A DNA stretch of 64,000 nt. Source: Nitratifractor sp. (GTDB lineage Bacteria > Campylobacterota > Campylobacteria > Campylobacterales > Sulfurovaceae). Each line of letters begins with the position of its first letter. Positions within the stretch are counted from its first letter, which is position 1. The stretch is taken from NCBI GenBank assembly GCA_015488535.1, contig WFNP01000043.1, positions 1-64,000 of the forward strand, written 5' to 3'. Below, piece by piece: positions 27,708-37,984 of this stretch. The notes beneath the pieces are model-generated. The model was not told where the DNA came from. It saw nothing but the letters and a program-made list of their open reading frames with translations, and did no database searches. A program made the position numbers and the translations under genes.

Positions 27708-30043
27708 TAGTTACAAGAAGATGGTTAAATGAGTTTATAGATATAAGCGATATAGATGATAATAGATTATATGAGACATTCAACTCTATCGGTTTGGAAG
27801 TAGATTCTATCAATAAACTTACTATGCCTGATAAAGTAGTCATTGGTAGAGTTGTAGAGTGTGGCAAACACCCTGATGCTGATAAGCTAAATCTTTGTAA
27901 AGTAGATGTAGGTGAATCTGAGCCTTTACAGATAGTTTGTGGTGCTTCAAATGTAGTAGATGCTGAGTATGTGGCAGTAGCTACCGTGGGAGCTGTATTA
28001 CCGGGAGATTTCAAAATCAAACCTGCCAAACTCAGAGGAGTAGATAGCTTTGGAATGATATGCTCATCTTCCGAGCTTGGATTGCCGGATATGGGCAAAG
28101 GTATTATGATACTTGATGATAGTATTGGTGAATTGGTAGTAGGAAAGTCTCTTTTGGAGTATGAAGCATTTAATGATACAGTCATTGAACTGGAACTTAC
28201 AGCAAACAGAGGTGATTGCCTGAGTGTCAGAGGCGTAGCTAGAGATTTGGCCGGATATTTTGACAAAGAGCTAAAGAGATTTTCTTACAGTGCCAGACAT
28301 ATTATGAAGATAGGGATAGCAAGAGAGTTATCTTTACACAGTGAAGGTGATATAGAGTGTGATATAAAATTTATGTTGGCAAAACCAAAAGAGTGTATTA
28401 CACCTATATCTATGCAGATACTTTTGGCTCTTTGTGGAGAGTATAAAGATAGTGTTATAGATTCACTTCTATCTTATGCTACACACGCCACAGGAGTAAT
28501 ACTTAGAGCCTATAATGCAGATAAACTTAGAAAAGAGAGTGGCAAAATAGATTTGACACTCAAAGGTGAAAAAAATAGTGCATCTGTTTTATATAAAGAT
28601 GATACTCAGTTATCAGTAGTTGGTATTATGATGAATGAAGAGTATAAAGCAGATATTAATTGTTCAGAAATTTTAATAGAAGCTTCATATACTGCCCCTG
28701 AAATACTAGTGGATACAGTCGCTGATAAAAAACTTAAAACTGATGCTTTGTATTACAACTCTTCAAGAGGCAGTGAGCCTGATTTGAAGTTTGGATTGGA
28801 TTATCTCCAAAAGGGTGCCGATAGTGCCGGAGATTGTGAATTTAGTGAAGATGCTGTAAAAATTATCAAAGATAGAAACAGTAAAAAGATTTCTGTAGAT
28901 ATTCCAAAACTCAACTCTATTATTGGTCAAGAGATATCTCGGACTACAATTCATAAGATACTTTCTGGTTTGGGATTTGAGATATCCAAAAGCTCAGATG
29001 ACAGATTTAGCGTAACTGTTCCAAATTACAGACACGATATATCCAATGTGTATGATGTAGCCGAAGAGGTATTGAGAATTATAGGTATCAATAATATCGT
29101 TGCCAAGCCTTTGGAGATAATAGAAAAAAACAGATTGAGTAATGAAGCAAAACTATTTAGAAAAAGAAGAGATATCAGACAAAGAGCTGTAAGTGCAGGA
29201 TTTTATGAAGCTGTAACTTATGCTTTTGCTCACTCAAACAGACTCAAAGAGTATGGTTTTGCGATACTCAAAGATGGGGTAGAGATTTTAAATCCTATTG
29301 TAGATGAGATGGATACATTGCGTTCTACACTGATGGTTAATCTTCTTGAATCGGTAAAAAGAAACAGAAGTTACGGCAAAAGAGTAATACCTCTGTTTGA
29401 GATAGGCTCTGTATTTGATGAAAACAGAGATGAGCAAGAAAAGATATCATTTGTATTCTCTGGAGAGATTGAAGAGCCGACAATTACAAATCAAGGCAAA
29501 CCTACCAAAATAGATTTTGCTGAATTTGTAGCACGAGTTACTTCAATTACAGGAGAGTTACAGCTGAGAAATGTAGATAAGACTCCTAACGGACTATTCC
29601 ACCCTTATCAGTGTGCCGAAGTGTTAAAAGATGGTATATCTATCGGATATCTTGGACAACTTCATCCAAGCATAGCAGAAGAGTTTGATATAGATATTAC
29701 ATATATTGCCGAGTTTGACCTATTGCCATTGATAGGTGGAATTAAACAAGCTGAGGGCGTATCCAATTTCCAGGGTGTATATAAAGATTTGAGTATTTTG
29801 GTAGATAAAAATATGCAATATAGTGCAATAGATAATACACTATCCAAAATAGAAGATAAGATACTTCAAAGATTTTTCCCAATTGATATATATAGTGATG
29901 AGAAGCTTGGAGATAAAAAGAGTGTAACAGTCAGATTTTATCTTCAATCTATGCAAACAACACTATCAGACAAAGATATAGAGCAGACTATGCAGAATAT
30001 TTTAGATAGATTATCAGCAGAGTGTGGAGCAGAACTTAGATGA
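27704..30043 (+). CDS. pheT: Phenylalanyl-tRNA synthetase beta subunit
   Basis: 779 residues, full length. Begins with the N-terminal [15 protein letters not shown] segment and an EMAP-like tRNA-binding domain with [20 protein letters not shown] near 45. The B3/B4 editing region follows (about 200-400), then B5 and the catalytic-like core, and an anticodon-binding ferredoxin-like domain at the C-terminus ([19 protein letters not shown]). Overlaps pheS and aroA by four bases each. Confidence 0.97.
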   Translation: MIVTRRWLNEFIDISDIDDNRLYETFNSIGLEVDSINKLTMPDKVVIGRVVECGKHPDADKLNLCKVDVGESEPLQIVCGASNVVDAEYVAVATVGAVLPGDFKIKPAKLRGVDSFGMICSSSELGLPDMGKGIMILDDSIGELVVGKSLLEYEAFNDTVIELELTANRGDCLSVRGVARDLAGYFDKELKRFSYSARHIMKIGIARELSLHSEGDIECDIKFMLAKPKECITPISMQILLALCGEYKDSVIDSLLSYATHATGVILRAYNADKLRKESGKIDLTLKGEKNSASVLYKDDTQLSVVGIMMNEEYKADINCSEILIEASYTAPEILVDTVADKKLKTDALYYNSSRGSEPDLKFGLDYLQKGADSAGDCEFSEDAVKIIKDRNSKKISVDIPKLNSIIGQEISRTTIHKILSGLGFEISKSSDDRFSVTVPNYRHDISNVYDVAEEVLRIIGINNIVAKPLEIIEKNRLSNEAKLFRKRRDIRQRAVSAGFYEAVTYAFAHSNRLKEYGFAILKDGVEILNPIVDEMDTLRSTLMVNLLESVKRNRSYGKRVIPLFEIGSVFDENRDEQEKISFVFSGEIEEPTITNQGKPTKIDFAEFVARVTSITGELQLRNVDKTPNGLFHPYQCAEVLKDGISIGYLGQLHPSIAEEFDIDITYIAEFDLLPLIGGIKQAEGVSNFQGVYKDLSILVDKNMQYSAIDNTLSKIEDKILQRFFPIDIYSDEKLGDKKSVTVRFYLQSMQTTLSDKDIEQTMQNILDRLSAECGAELR

Positions 30044-31329
30044 AAAGAGCAGTAGTAAAACCTGTAAAATCACCATTTGATATAGATTGCAATGATATAG
30101 CAAGTGATAAATCCATATCACATAGATGTGCTATGTTTTCTCTGCTAAGTAGTGGAGTAAATAGAATAGAGAACTTTTTAAGGGCAGAAGATACATTGGC
30201 ATCTCTAAATATTGCCAAAAGTTTGGGTGCTAAGGTCAAAGATAACGGCTCATATATAGAGATAACTGCCCCACAAGAGTTAAAAGAGCCTGATGATGTA
30301 TTGGATTGTGGTAATGCAGGAACTGCTATGAGATTATATTGTGGGCTTTTAAGCGGTATAGATGGAAGCTTTGTTTTAACCGGTGATAAGTATCTAAGAA
30401 GCCGACCGATGAACAGAGTAGCTAAACCTCTTAGAAGTATCGGAGCCAAGATTGACGGCAGGGAGTTTGGTAATAAAGCACCTCTTCATATAAGAGGCGG
30501 AAAACTAAAAGCTTTTGAGTATGAATCACCAATAGATTCTGCACAGGTAAAATCTGCAATGATACTCTCTGCTCTTCAAGCTGACGGTATAAGCAGATAT
30601 AAAGAGAATCTATTAAGCAGAGACCATACAGAGCGAATGCTCAAAGGTATGGGGGCAGAGATAGTTACAAATAGTGATGGTTGGATAGAGATTAAACCAT
30701 TGACAAAACCTCTCTCTCCTCTTGATATCAGAGTTCCGTCTGATCCGTCAAGCGGATTTTTCTTTGCTGTGGCATCTGCTATTATTCCCGGCTCAAAAGT
30801 AAAGATATCTGCTGTTACACTAAATCCCACAAGAGTAGAAGCATATAAAGTATTGCAGAATATGGGTGCAGATATAGAGTTTGTAGAAAAAGAGAATATA
30901 TATGAGCCAATAGGAGATATATATATCAAAGGGGTAGATAAACTCAAAGCGGTTGAGGTTAGTCAAAATATAGCTTGGCTGATAGATGAGTTACCGGCTC
31001 TATCTATTGCTATGGCAGTAGCTGAGGGTAGAAGTGTAGTCAAAAATGCAAAAGAGCTTAGAGTAAAAGAGAGTGATAGAATATCAAGTGTAGTCAATTC
31101 TTTAAAAGCTTGTGGCATAGAGGTAGAAGAGTTTGAAGATGGTTATGCCATTAGAGGTGGTAAATTTAAGAGAGCAACTATAAATAGCTATGGAGACCAT
31201 AGAGTTGCTATGAGTTTTGCAATAGCAGGGCTTTTAAGCGGTATGGAGATAGAAGATATAGAGTGCATTGATACATCATTTCCAAACTTTTTTGAGATTC
31301 TTTCACAAATTACGGAGATAGAGTTATGA
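30040..31329 (+). CDS. aroA: EPSP synthase
   Basis: 429 residues. Joins shikimate-3-phosphate and PEP to EPSP. Signatures: [17 protein letters not shown] near 23-39, [19 protein letters not shown] near 88-106, and [16 protein letters not shown] and [15 protein letters not shown] in the C-terminal half. It sits between pheT and ispH with four-base overlaps, the standard series for the phylum. Confidence 0.98.
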   Translation: MKRAVVKPVKSPFDIDCNDIASDKSISHRCAMFSLLSSGVNRIENFLRAEDTLASLNIAKSLGAKVKDNGSYIEITAPQELKEPDDVLDCGNAGTAMRLYCGLLSGIDGSFVLTGDKYLRSRPMNRVAKPLRSIGAKIDGREFGNKAPLHIRGGKLKAFEYESPIDSAQVKSAMILSALQADGISRYKENLLSRDHTERMLKGMGAEIVTNSDGWIEIKPLTKPLSPLDIRVPSDPSSGFFFAVASAIIPGSKVKISAVTLNPTRVEAYKVLQNMGADIEFVEKENIYEPIGDIYIKGVDKLKAVEVSQNIAWLIDELPALSIAMAVAEGRSVVKNAKELRVKESDRISSVVNSLKACGIEVEEFEDGYAIRGGKFKRATINSYGDHRVAMSFAIAGLLSGMEIEDIECIDTSFPNFFEILSQITEIEL

Positions 31330-32162
31330 AGATAGAGTTAGCCAGTTCATACGGATTTTGTTATGGAGTAAAAAGAGCTATTGATATAGCCCAGACTCAT
31401 CCTGGAAGTGCTACTTACGGTCCGCTTATTCACAATAAAGATGAGATAAAAAGATTAAAAGATAATTTTGATATTGGACTTGTAAATAATTTACAAGAGG
31501 CGCAAAAGGTTGATTCTATTGTAATAAGAACTCACGGCATACCCAAAAAAGAGTTGAAAAAGCTCAAAGAGGAGGGTAAGCAGATAATCAATGCAACCTG
31601 CCCTTATGTTACAACTCCTCAGCAGATTGTAGAGAAGATGAGTAGTGAAGGGTATAGTATTGTAATTTTTGGAGATGAAAATCATCCAGAGATAAAAGGG
31701 GTGCGAAGTTATGCCAAAGATGAAAGAGATGCTTTTGTTGTATTAAATGAGGAGGATTTGGATAATTTACCTCTCAAATCAAAAGTTGCAATAGTAGCCC
31801 AGACTACAAGAAAACCACAGGATTTTTTAAAAATTGTAAATGCTTTGGTGCTAAAAGCCAAAGAGGTAAGAGTATTTAACACAATTTGTAATGCTACATT
31901 TGAAAATCAAGATGCAGCTGCTGATTTGGCAAAGAGGGCAGATATTATGATAGTAATTGGTGGAAAGCACTCATCAAATACCAAACAGTTACACTCAATT
32001 TGTAAAAACTACTGTCAAGATAGCTATTTGATAGAGAATGAAGCTGAATTGGACTTTGAATGGTTTGAAGGCAAAGAGTTATGTGGTATAAGTGCCGGAG
32101 CATCTACGCCCGATTGGATAGTCCAAAATGTTGTAAACAAGATTAAAGCGTTGGCAAATTAG
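31326..32162 (+). CDS. ispH: HMBPP reductase (4Fe-4S)
   Basis: 278 residues. Final step of the MEP isoprenoid pathway, reducing HMBPP to IPP and DMAPP. The three cluster cysteines are in [10 protein letters not shown] (near 12), [11 protein letters not shown] (near 96) and [14 protein letters not shown] (near 197). TH in [10 protein letters not shown] and SS in [10 protein letters not shown] bind substrate. Overlaps aroA by four bases. rpsA follows after 160 bases with its own promoter. Confidence 0.97.
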   Translation: MKIELASSYGFCYGVKRAIDIAQTHPGSATYGPLIHNKDEIKRLKDNFDIGLVNNLQEAQKVDSIVIRTHGIPKKELKKLKEEGKQIINATCPYVTTPQQIVEKMSSEGYSIVIFGDENHPEIKGVRSYAKDERDAFVVLNEEDLDNLPLKSKVAIVAQTTRKPQDFLKIVNALVLKAKEVRVFNTICNATFENQDAAADLAKRADIMIVIGGKHSSNTKQLHSICKNYCQDSYLIENEAELDFEWFEGKELCGISAGASTPDWIVQNVVNKIKALAN

Positions 32163-32289
32163 TATATTGCCTGATATAGCGGAGTTTATCTCCCTATATT
32201 TATAAAATCAAATCTTTTATTTTCAAATTAAAATCCCTCTTGATAATCGTATATTTTCTCTTTGTTTAATCCCTTTAAACAAAAAATTG

Positions 32290-32325
32290 TATAATAGCAT
32301 CAAAATAGGCAATAAGGATAGGTAT
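32290..32325 (+). promoter_or_regulatory. rpsA promoter
   Basis: TATAAT at 32290-32295 lies 31 bases before the ATG. The leader is short, with AAGGATAGG as ribosome binding site. The frame is open upstream to 32287, but the -10 box lies in that extension, so it is not translated. Confidence 0.6.
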
Positions 32326-33993
32326 ATGAAGTTCGAAGATATCGAAGTTGAGGATGTTGATTTTGGAGCAATGCTCGAAGAGTCTTTCAAAAAAGAGGAG
32401 CAAGGCGGTAATCTTACAGAAGGTACGATTATAAAAATCAACGAAGAAGAGAATCAGGCGATGATAGACATCGGAAGAAAAAACGAAGCTATTATCAATC
32501 TGGATCAGTTAAGAGACAAAGAGAGCGGTGAGGTAGCATTCAAAGAGGGTGATAAGATACCGGTAGTTGTAACAGGCAACAGAAATGAGAGACCTGTAGT
32601 ATCTTATGAGTTGGCTAAGAAAAGAGCTGCTATGAATGAGTTTATCTCAGAATATGATGATGAGCAAGAGTATATCATTGAGGGTGTAATTACCAAGAAA
32701 AACAAAGGCGGATATGTCGTAGAGTGTGACGGATTGGATTTCTTTATGCCAAGAACACTCTCTTATATCAGTCCAAAGACTGACCCAATGGGCAAAAAAA
32801 TCAAAGCTTTGATTGTAAAAGTTGATAAAGATAAAGGCTCTGTTATTGTATCAAGAAAAGAGTTGATCGAAAGAAACAAAGCTAAAACTCAAGAAGTGGT
32901 AGAAAAACTCTTAGAGAGTAAAGAGCCGGTAGTTGGAACAGTCAAAAAGATTACAAGCTATGGTATGTTTGTAGATGTAGGTGGTATTGATGGACTTGTC
33001 CACTACTCTCAAATCTCTCACAAAGGACCGGTAAATCCTTCCAAATATTTCAGTGAAGGTGATGAAGTAAATGTAGTAGCTCTTGATTATGACAAGAAAA
33101 AAAGACATTTGTCTCTGTCTGTAAAAGATGCAAACCCTGATCCTTGGGAAAATATAGATGAGATTCTTGAAACCGGTGATACTGTAAGTGTAGTAGTCAG
33201 CAATATTGAGCCTTACGGTGCATTCGTTGATTTGGGTGAGGATCTTGAAGCATTTTTACATGTATCTGAAATATCCTGGGATAAAAATGTAAAACATCCA
33301 AAAGATTATATCAATGTAGGTGACGAGATAAATGTAGAGGTTATAGAGATAGACAAAGAGAACAGAAGACTGAGAGTAAGCCTCAAGTCTCTATTCCCTA
33401 AACCTATGGAAGAGTTTGCCAAAAACCATAAAGTAGGTGATGTTGTCAAAGGAACAGTATCTTCAGTTACAGATTTTGGTGCATTTGTCAAAATTGACAG
33501 TGTAGAGGGACTCCTTCATAATCAGGAAATCTCATGGGATAAGAGCAAAAGAGCAAAAGATGTATTGTCTGCCGGTGATGAAGTAGAAGTTAAAATTATC
33601 AAAATCGATCCGGATGCAGGAAAAATATCTTTGAGTAAAAAAGCTCTTGAAGAGTCTCCTGTTGAAGCTTTTGCAAAAGACCACAAAAGTGGTGATATAG
33701 TTACAGGGACTGTAAAAGACAAAAAAGATTTTGGTGTATTTATAGCTCTAAATGACACTGTAGATGCACTTATTAGAACAGAAGATTTACATCCGCTCAA
33801 ATTTGATGAGATAGAGCCTGGTCAAGAGATTAAGGGTGTAATCAGCTTTATTGACCCTAAAAAAGACCAAATCAGAGTATCTGTAAAAAGATTGCAAAGA
33901 CAAGAAGAGAGAGAAGCTATGAAGCATCTCAATGATGGTGACGAGGGCAGTATGACTCTTGGTGACCTTATCAAAGACAAACTTGGAAAGTGA
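32326..33993 (+). CDS. rpsA: 30S ribosomal protein S1
   Basis: 555 residues from ATG at 32326. Six S1 repeats: two N-terminal ones bind the ribosome and four bind mRNA to recruit it. Repeats end in the usual pattern, for example VVGTVKKITSYGMFVDVGGI, VSVVVSNIEPYGAFVDLGED, VVKGTVSSVTDFGAFVKID and IVTGTVKDKKDFGVFIAL. The acidic N-terminus (FEDIEVEDVDFGAMLEES) matches S1 of this phylum. serA begins ten bases after the stop. Confidence 0.97.
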   Translation: MKFEDIEVEDVDFGAMLEESFKKEEQGGNLTEGTIIKINEEENQAMIDIGRKNEAIINLDQLRDKESGEVAFKEGDKIPVVVTGNRNERPVVSYELAKKRAAMNEFISEYDDEQEYIIEGVITKKNKGGYVVECDGLDFFMPRTLSYISPKTDPMGKKIKALIVKVDKDKGSVIVSRKELIERNKAKTQEVVEKLLESKEPVVGTVKKITSYGMFVDVGGIDGLVHYSQISHKGPVNPSKYFSEGDEVNVVALDYDKKKRHLSLSVKDANPDPWENIDEILETGDTVSVVVSNIEPYGAFVDLGEDLEAFLHVSEISWDKNVKHPKDYINVGDEINVEVIEIDKENRRLRVSLKSLFPKPMEEFAKNHKVGDVVKGTVSSVTDFGAFVKIDSVEGLLHNQEISWDKSKRAKDVLSAGDEVEVKIIKIDPDAGKISLSKKALEESPVEAFAKDHKSGDIVTGTVKDKKDFGVFIALNDTVDALIRTEDLHPLKFDEIEPGQEIKGVISFIDPKKDQIRVSVKRLQRQEEREAMKHLNDGDEGSMTLGDLIKDKLGK

Positions 33994-34003
33994 TATAGCA
34001 AAG

Positions 34004-35596
34004 ATGTCTAAATTTACAATAGTCGTTTGTGACCATATTCATGAGAGCGGCTTGAAGATACTGGATTCTGATCCGGCAGTAGAGATGATAAATGCAGCAG
34101 ATGAGGATAAGAGTGTGCTTCTTGAGAAGTTCATTCCTCTTGCTGATGTGGCAATTACAAGAAGTTCTACTGATGTGGATAGTGCTTTTCTTGAAAAAGC
34201 TACCAAGCTAAAAGCTGTAGTTCGTGCCGGAGTCGGTGTTGATAATGTGGATATTGAAGGGTGTAGCAGAAGAGGGATTATTGTGATGAATGTCCCGACT
34301 GCCAACACTATTGCCGCAGTAGAGCTTACAATGACTCATATGCTCTCCTGTGCGAGACAATTTCCGTATGCACACAATAATCTAAAGATAGACAGAGTGT
34401 GGAGAAGACAGGATTGGTATGGCACGGAGCTGAAAGATAAAAAACTCGGTATCATCGGCTTTGGTAATATCGGCTCAAGAGTGGGCAAGAGAGCCAAAGC
34501 ATTTGAGATGGATGTAATTGCGTATGACCCATACATTGACCCGTCAAAAGCTACCGATATGGATATACAATATACAGAAAATTTTGATGATATATTAGCC
34601 TGTGATATCATCACTATTCACACGCCAAAAACTGAAGAGACAATCGGTATGATAGGTGAAAAAGAGATTGCCAAGATGAAAGACGGAGTCATTCTCATCA
34701 ACTGTGCAAGAGGTGGATTGTATGATGAAGAGGCTCTCTATAACGGCTTAAAGAGTGGAAAAATAGCAATGGCAGGTATTGATGTATTCAATAAAGAACC
34801 GGCTACTGATCATCCACTGCTTGATTTGAATAATGTAACTGTTACTCCGCATTTGGGAGCCAATACAAAAGAGTCTCAGAGAAATATCGCTGTCCAGGCA
34901 GCCGAGAATGCAATAGCAGCGGCAAAGGGTATAGCATATCCAAATGCTTTAAATCTGCCTATCAAAGAGAATGAGTTACCGGATTTTGTTCCTCCATATC
35001 TGGAATTGATTCAAAAGATTGGGTATATGACCGCACAAGCGAGTAAAAATGCGGTCAAATCTATCAAGATAATTGCAAAAGGTGATATATCAGATTATAT
35101 TGATTCTCTATCTACCTTTGCAACAGTTGGTGTGATGAGTGAATCATTGGCTGACAAAATCAACTATGTAAATGCGGAATTTGTTGCCAGTGAGAGAGGA
35201 ATAGAGATTATCAAAGAGGCCGACAGTAATGTATCAGGTTTCAAAAATTTGATTTCTGTCAAATTGACTGCACAAAATGGCAATGTAATCAAAGTCAGTG
35301 GAACAGTCTTTGAAAATAATATGCAAAGAATTGTAGATATTGACGGTTATACACTTGATTTGGAGCCAAAAGGCAGATTGATACTGTTTAAAAATGATGA
35401 CCAACCGGGCGTAATCGGTGATGTGGGGCATATCATTGCCAAGTATGGTATCAATATCTCTGACTTTAGATTGGGTAGAGATAAGAATGGTCAGGCACTT
35501 GCAGTTGTAAGAGTAGATGGTGATATCTCAAATGAGATGATTGAAGAATTAGCATCACTTGATGCTTGTATAAGTGTAAAGAGTGTAACTATATAA
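34004..35596 (+). CDS. serA: D-3-phosphoglycerate dehydrogenase
   Basis: 530 residues, the long form. Oxidises 3-phosphoglycerate, the first step of serine synthesis. NAD site GFGNIGSRVGKRAKAF near 150; catalytic Arg in NCARGGLYDE (near 235), Glu in GIDVFNKEP (near 264) and His in TPHLGANTKE (near 284). The C-terminal part holds an intervening domain (about 320-455) and an ACT domain (about 460-530) for serine feedback. I use ATG at 34004 (MSKFTIVVCDHIHESGLKIL); an open frame extends into rpsA. Confidence 0.96.
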   Translation: MSKFTIVVCDHIHESGLKILDSDPAVEMINAADEDKSVLLEKFIPLADVAITRSSTDVDSAFLEKATKLKAVVRAGVGVDNVDIEGCSRRGIIVMNVPTANTIAAVELTMTHMLSCARQFPYAHNNLKIDRVWRRQDWYGTELKDKKLGIIGFGNIGSRVGKRAKAFEMDVIAYDPYIDPSKATDMDIQYTENFDDILACDIITIHTPKTEETIGMIGEKEIAKMKDGVILINCARGGLYDEEALYNGLKSGKIAMAGIDVFNKEPATDHPLLDLNNVTVTPHLGANTKESQRNIAVQAAENAIAAAKGIAYPNALNLPIKENELPDFVPPYLELIQKIGYMTAQASKNAVKSIKIIAKGDISDYIDSLSTFATVGVMSESLADKINYVNAEFVASERGIEIIKEADSNVSGFKNLISVKLTAQNGNVIKVSGTVFENNMQRIVDIDGYTLDLEPKGRLILFKNDDQPGVIGDVGHIIAKYGINISDFRLGRDKNGQALAVVRVDGDISNEMIEELASLDACISVKSVTI

Positions 35597-35609
35597 ATAG
35601 TGTAGTTAT

Positions 35610-35655
35610 GGCAATGAAAGCTTCTTGCTTCATTGCCGGCTCTTAGCCGATATTT
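35610..35655 (+). terminator. Tandem hairpins after serA
   Basis: GGCAATGAA (35610-35618) pairs with TTCATTGCC (35629-35637), extended inside by GC/GC. Directly after it, CGGCT-CTT-AGCCG (35638-35650) forms a second hairpin. Position suggests a terminator for the rpsA-serA unit, but there is no T-run, so it could instead be a 3' stabilising structure. Confidence 0.45.
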
Positions 35656-35725
35656 ACTGCAAAACAGCTCTCAAAAGCCTCTTTGGGAGATATTATTATA
35701 TAATCTTTTGATATTCATTATTTGT

Positions 35726-35759
35726 TATAATTTTAAAATTTTATCTTAGGAGATAAACT
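35726..35759 (+). promoter_or_regulatory. Promoter of the RND efflux operon
   Basis: TATAAT at 35726-35731, then AT-rich sequence and the ribosome binding site TTAGGAGAT eight bases before the ATG. No operator palindrome and no adjacent regulator gene is seen. Confidence 0.5.
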
Positions 35760-37181
35760 ATGGTCAAAAAACTTTTGGTGTCTGCTGTTATGGCATTGCC
35801 TCTGTTTGCAGGTGTGCATAGATTGACACTGCATAAAGCACTGGATATGCTTGATAGCAAAAATATAGAGATAAAAGTCTCAAAATACAATGAGACGATG
35901 AAAGCTTATGATGAAGTTGCTGTTGATGGTATGAATTACGGTAAAGCTACCATTTCTATTCAGGCTTTGCGTTCAAATGATGCCGGTAATGTATTTGGTT
36001 TCAAATTACAGAGTAGAGAAGCCACATTTGCTGATTTTGGATTCAGTCAATTTTTGGCTCCTATGGGTCAGGTATTGGAAGCTATGAATAAATATCCCGG
36101 AAAACTGCCACCGGGATTTACCCAGGATATGGGGTCTATTTTGGAGATTCAGCCTGATGATTTGAATTATCCTGATGCCAGAAACCATTTTCTGACAAAA
36201 TTGACTTATCAGATTCCTTTATATACCGGTGGCAAGATTACCGAATATAAAAAGATTACTCATGAACTTTATGAGATGAGCCAACTTGATACAAGAAAAT
36301 TGAGAAACGAGAAGATTTTTCAGGTAAAAAAAGCTTTTTATGATATCACTCTTGTGCAGAGCTATATCCATAATCTAAAAAGAATCAGACACAATATGTT
36401 AAAGCTTAAAAGAACTATTGTAGAGATGAAAAAAGAGGGATATACCAAAAAAACTGATGTTTTGGAGATAGATGCAAGACTTGCCAAAGTTGATTCTATG
36501 CTAAATCAGGCAAAACTAAACAGGACACTTGCTTATCAATTCTTATCTTTTTTGTTGGATACCAAAGTGGATTCTATAAAAAATGTATCTCTTAGAGTAA
36601 GAATGCCAAAAGTTACAAAAGCTGATATTGAAAAGTTGAGTATTGATATTTTAAAAGCCAAAAAAGGTTTGGATATTACCGAACATGCAATAGAGGCTGA
36701 GAAGGCAAATTTCAAACCTATGGTTGGAGCATTTGGAGAGTATGGCAGTGCTGATGACCATCTTTGGAATGATTTTGGCAAAAAAGATTTTTATACTGTC
36801 GGTGTGCAGGTACAGATGAATATATTTAATGGTGGCAGTGATTATGCCAAATTGGAAAAAGCAAGAGTCAATCATATGAAAGTGGCTATGCAGGTAGAGT
36901 TGGCAAAAAAAGGAATTGCTCTGCAAGTGCAAAAACTTCAAACTGCAATCAAAAGCCTGGAGTTTGATATACAGAGTCAGCAGACTCAGTTGAAACTGGC
37001 AAGAGCCATATATAAAACTTATGAAGAGAAATATAAAGTAGGCTTGGCTTCAATTACTGATGTATTAATCAAACAATCAATCGAGCTACAGGTGCTTTTG
37101 AAGTATCTACAGGTTGCCAACAAACATAATGAAAAAGTGTTTGAGTTGGAAAAAATTCTTGATTTAGGGGGTAGAGTATGA
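35760..37181 (+). CDS. TolC-family outer membrane efflux protein
   Basis: 473 residues. Signal peptide MVKKLLVSAVMALPLFAGVH (1-18). The body is mostly long amphipathic helices with heptad patterns (for example VELAKKGIALQVQKLQTAIKSLEFDI and LARAIYKTYEEKYKVGLASITDVL), as in the TolC alpha-barrel, with beta-strand segments around 55-65 and 190. It should trimerise in the outer membrane as the exit duct of the pump encoded by the next three genes. Overlaps the adaptor gene by four bases. Confidence 0.88.
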   Translation: MVKKLLVSAVMALPLFAGVHRLTLHKALDMLDSKNIEIKVSKYNETMKAYDEVAVDGMNYGKATISIQALRSNDAGNVFGFKLQSREATFADFGFSQFLAPMGQVLEAMNKYPGKLPPGFTQDMGSILEIQPDDLNYPDARNHFLTKLTYQIPLYTGGKITEYKKITHELYEMSQLDTRKLRNEKIFQVKKAFYDITLVQSYIHNLKRIRHNMLKLKRTIVEMKKEGYTKKTDVLEIDARLAKVDSMLNQAKLNRTLAYQFLSFLLDTKVDSIKNVSLRVRMPKVTKADIEKLSIDILKAKKGLDITEHAIEAEKANFKPMVGAFGEYGSADDHLWNDFGKKDFYTVGVQVQMNIFNGGSDYAKLEKARVNHMKVAMQVELAKKGIALQVQKLQTAIKSLEFDIQSQQTQLKLARAIYKTYEEKYKVGLASITDVLIKQSIELQVLLKYLQVANKHNEKVFELEKILDLGGRV

Positions 37182-37984
37182 TAAAAGTTTTAATAACACT
37201 TCTGATGGGGAGCGTTTTTGCCTTTTCAGAAAGTTTGGTATTGAGTGGGACAGTAATATCTGATAATCAAAAGATGATTACAAGCCGTTTTATGGGATTT
37301 ATTAAAAATATGAAAGTTGCCGAAGGTGATATGGTAAAAAAAGGTCAAGTGCTGTATGAGATAGACTCCAAAGAGATAGAAGCAGCAGTCAAGCAGGTGG
37401 ATTTAGCAATATCTCAGGCAAGACTTGCTTTGCAGATGAATGAGAATCAGCTCAATAATGTGCTTATCAATCTCGATAGAAATAAAAGACTCTATGATAA
37501 AGGTATGATATCCAAGTATGACCTTGAAAATCTGGAGTTGGCTGCTAAGAATATGAAAGATATGGTAAAGATTGCCGAAAAGCAGGTAGCTCAGGCAGAA
37601 GCCCAAAAAGAGGCGGTGCTTAATCAATATAAGTATCTTAAGATCAAAGCACCAAATGATGGTGTAATTGTCGCAAAAAGAATGAGTGAGGGTGATATGC
37701 AGATACCTGGTATGCCTTCACTAGTGATTACTGATTTGAAACATCTTAAAGTATTGACTGAGATTAGCGAAAGCAATTTAAAATATATCAGACTTGGCAA
37801 AAAAGTAAAGGTAGAAATCCCATCTATCGGCTTGAAGACAGATGGTAATATATCAGCAATTATTCCGGCATCAAACCCTATGACACATAAATTCAAAATC
37901 AAAGTAACATTTGATAAAAAAGATGCTTTTGTATTTCCAGGGATGTATGCCAAAATATATATACCACAAGAGGCTAAGAAATGA
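37178..37984 (+). CDS. RND periplasmic adaptor (membrane fusion protein)
   Basis: 268 residues, small for the family. Signal peptide 1-17. It has the two lipoyl halves (MVKKGQVLYEIDSKEIEA near 47 and YLKIKAPNDGVIVAKRMSEG near 150) flanking a helical hairpin (about 65-140), then a beta-barrel segment (LKVLTEISESNLKYIRLGKKVKVEI) and a short C-terminal part. It links the inner-membrane pump to the TolC-like duct. The start overlaps the preceding gene; the following permease begins four bases before its stop. Confidence 0.88.
   Translation: MIKVLITLLMGSVFAFSESLVLSGTVISDNQKMITSRFMGFIKNMKVAEGDMVKKGQVLYEIDSKEIEAAVKQVDLAISQARLALQMNENQLNNVLINLDRNKRLYDKGMISKYDLENLELAAKNMKDMVKIAEKQVAQAEAQKEAVLNQYKYLKIKAPNDGVIVAKRMSEGDMQIPGMPSLVITDLKHLKVLTEISESNLKYIRLGKKVKVEIPSIGLKTDGNISAIIPASNPMTHKFKIKVTFDKKDAFVFPGMYAKIYIPQEAKK

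Noticed and set aside
32163-32230. Intrinsic terminator after ispH
   Set aside because: The GGAG/CTCC pairing near 32180-32195 is short and lacks a T-run; not strong enough to call.
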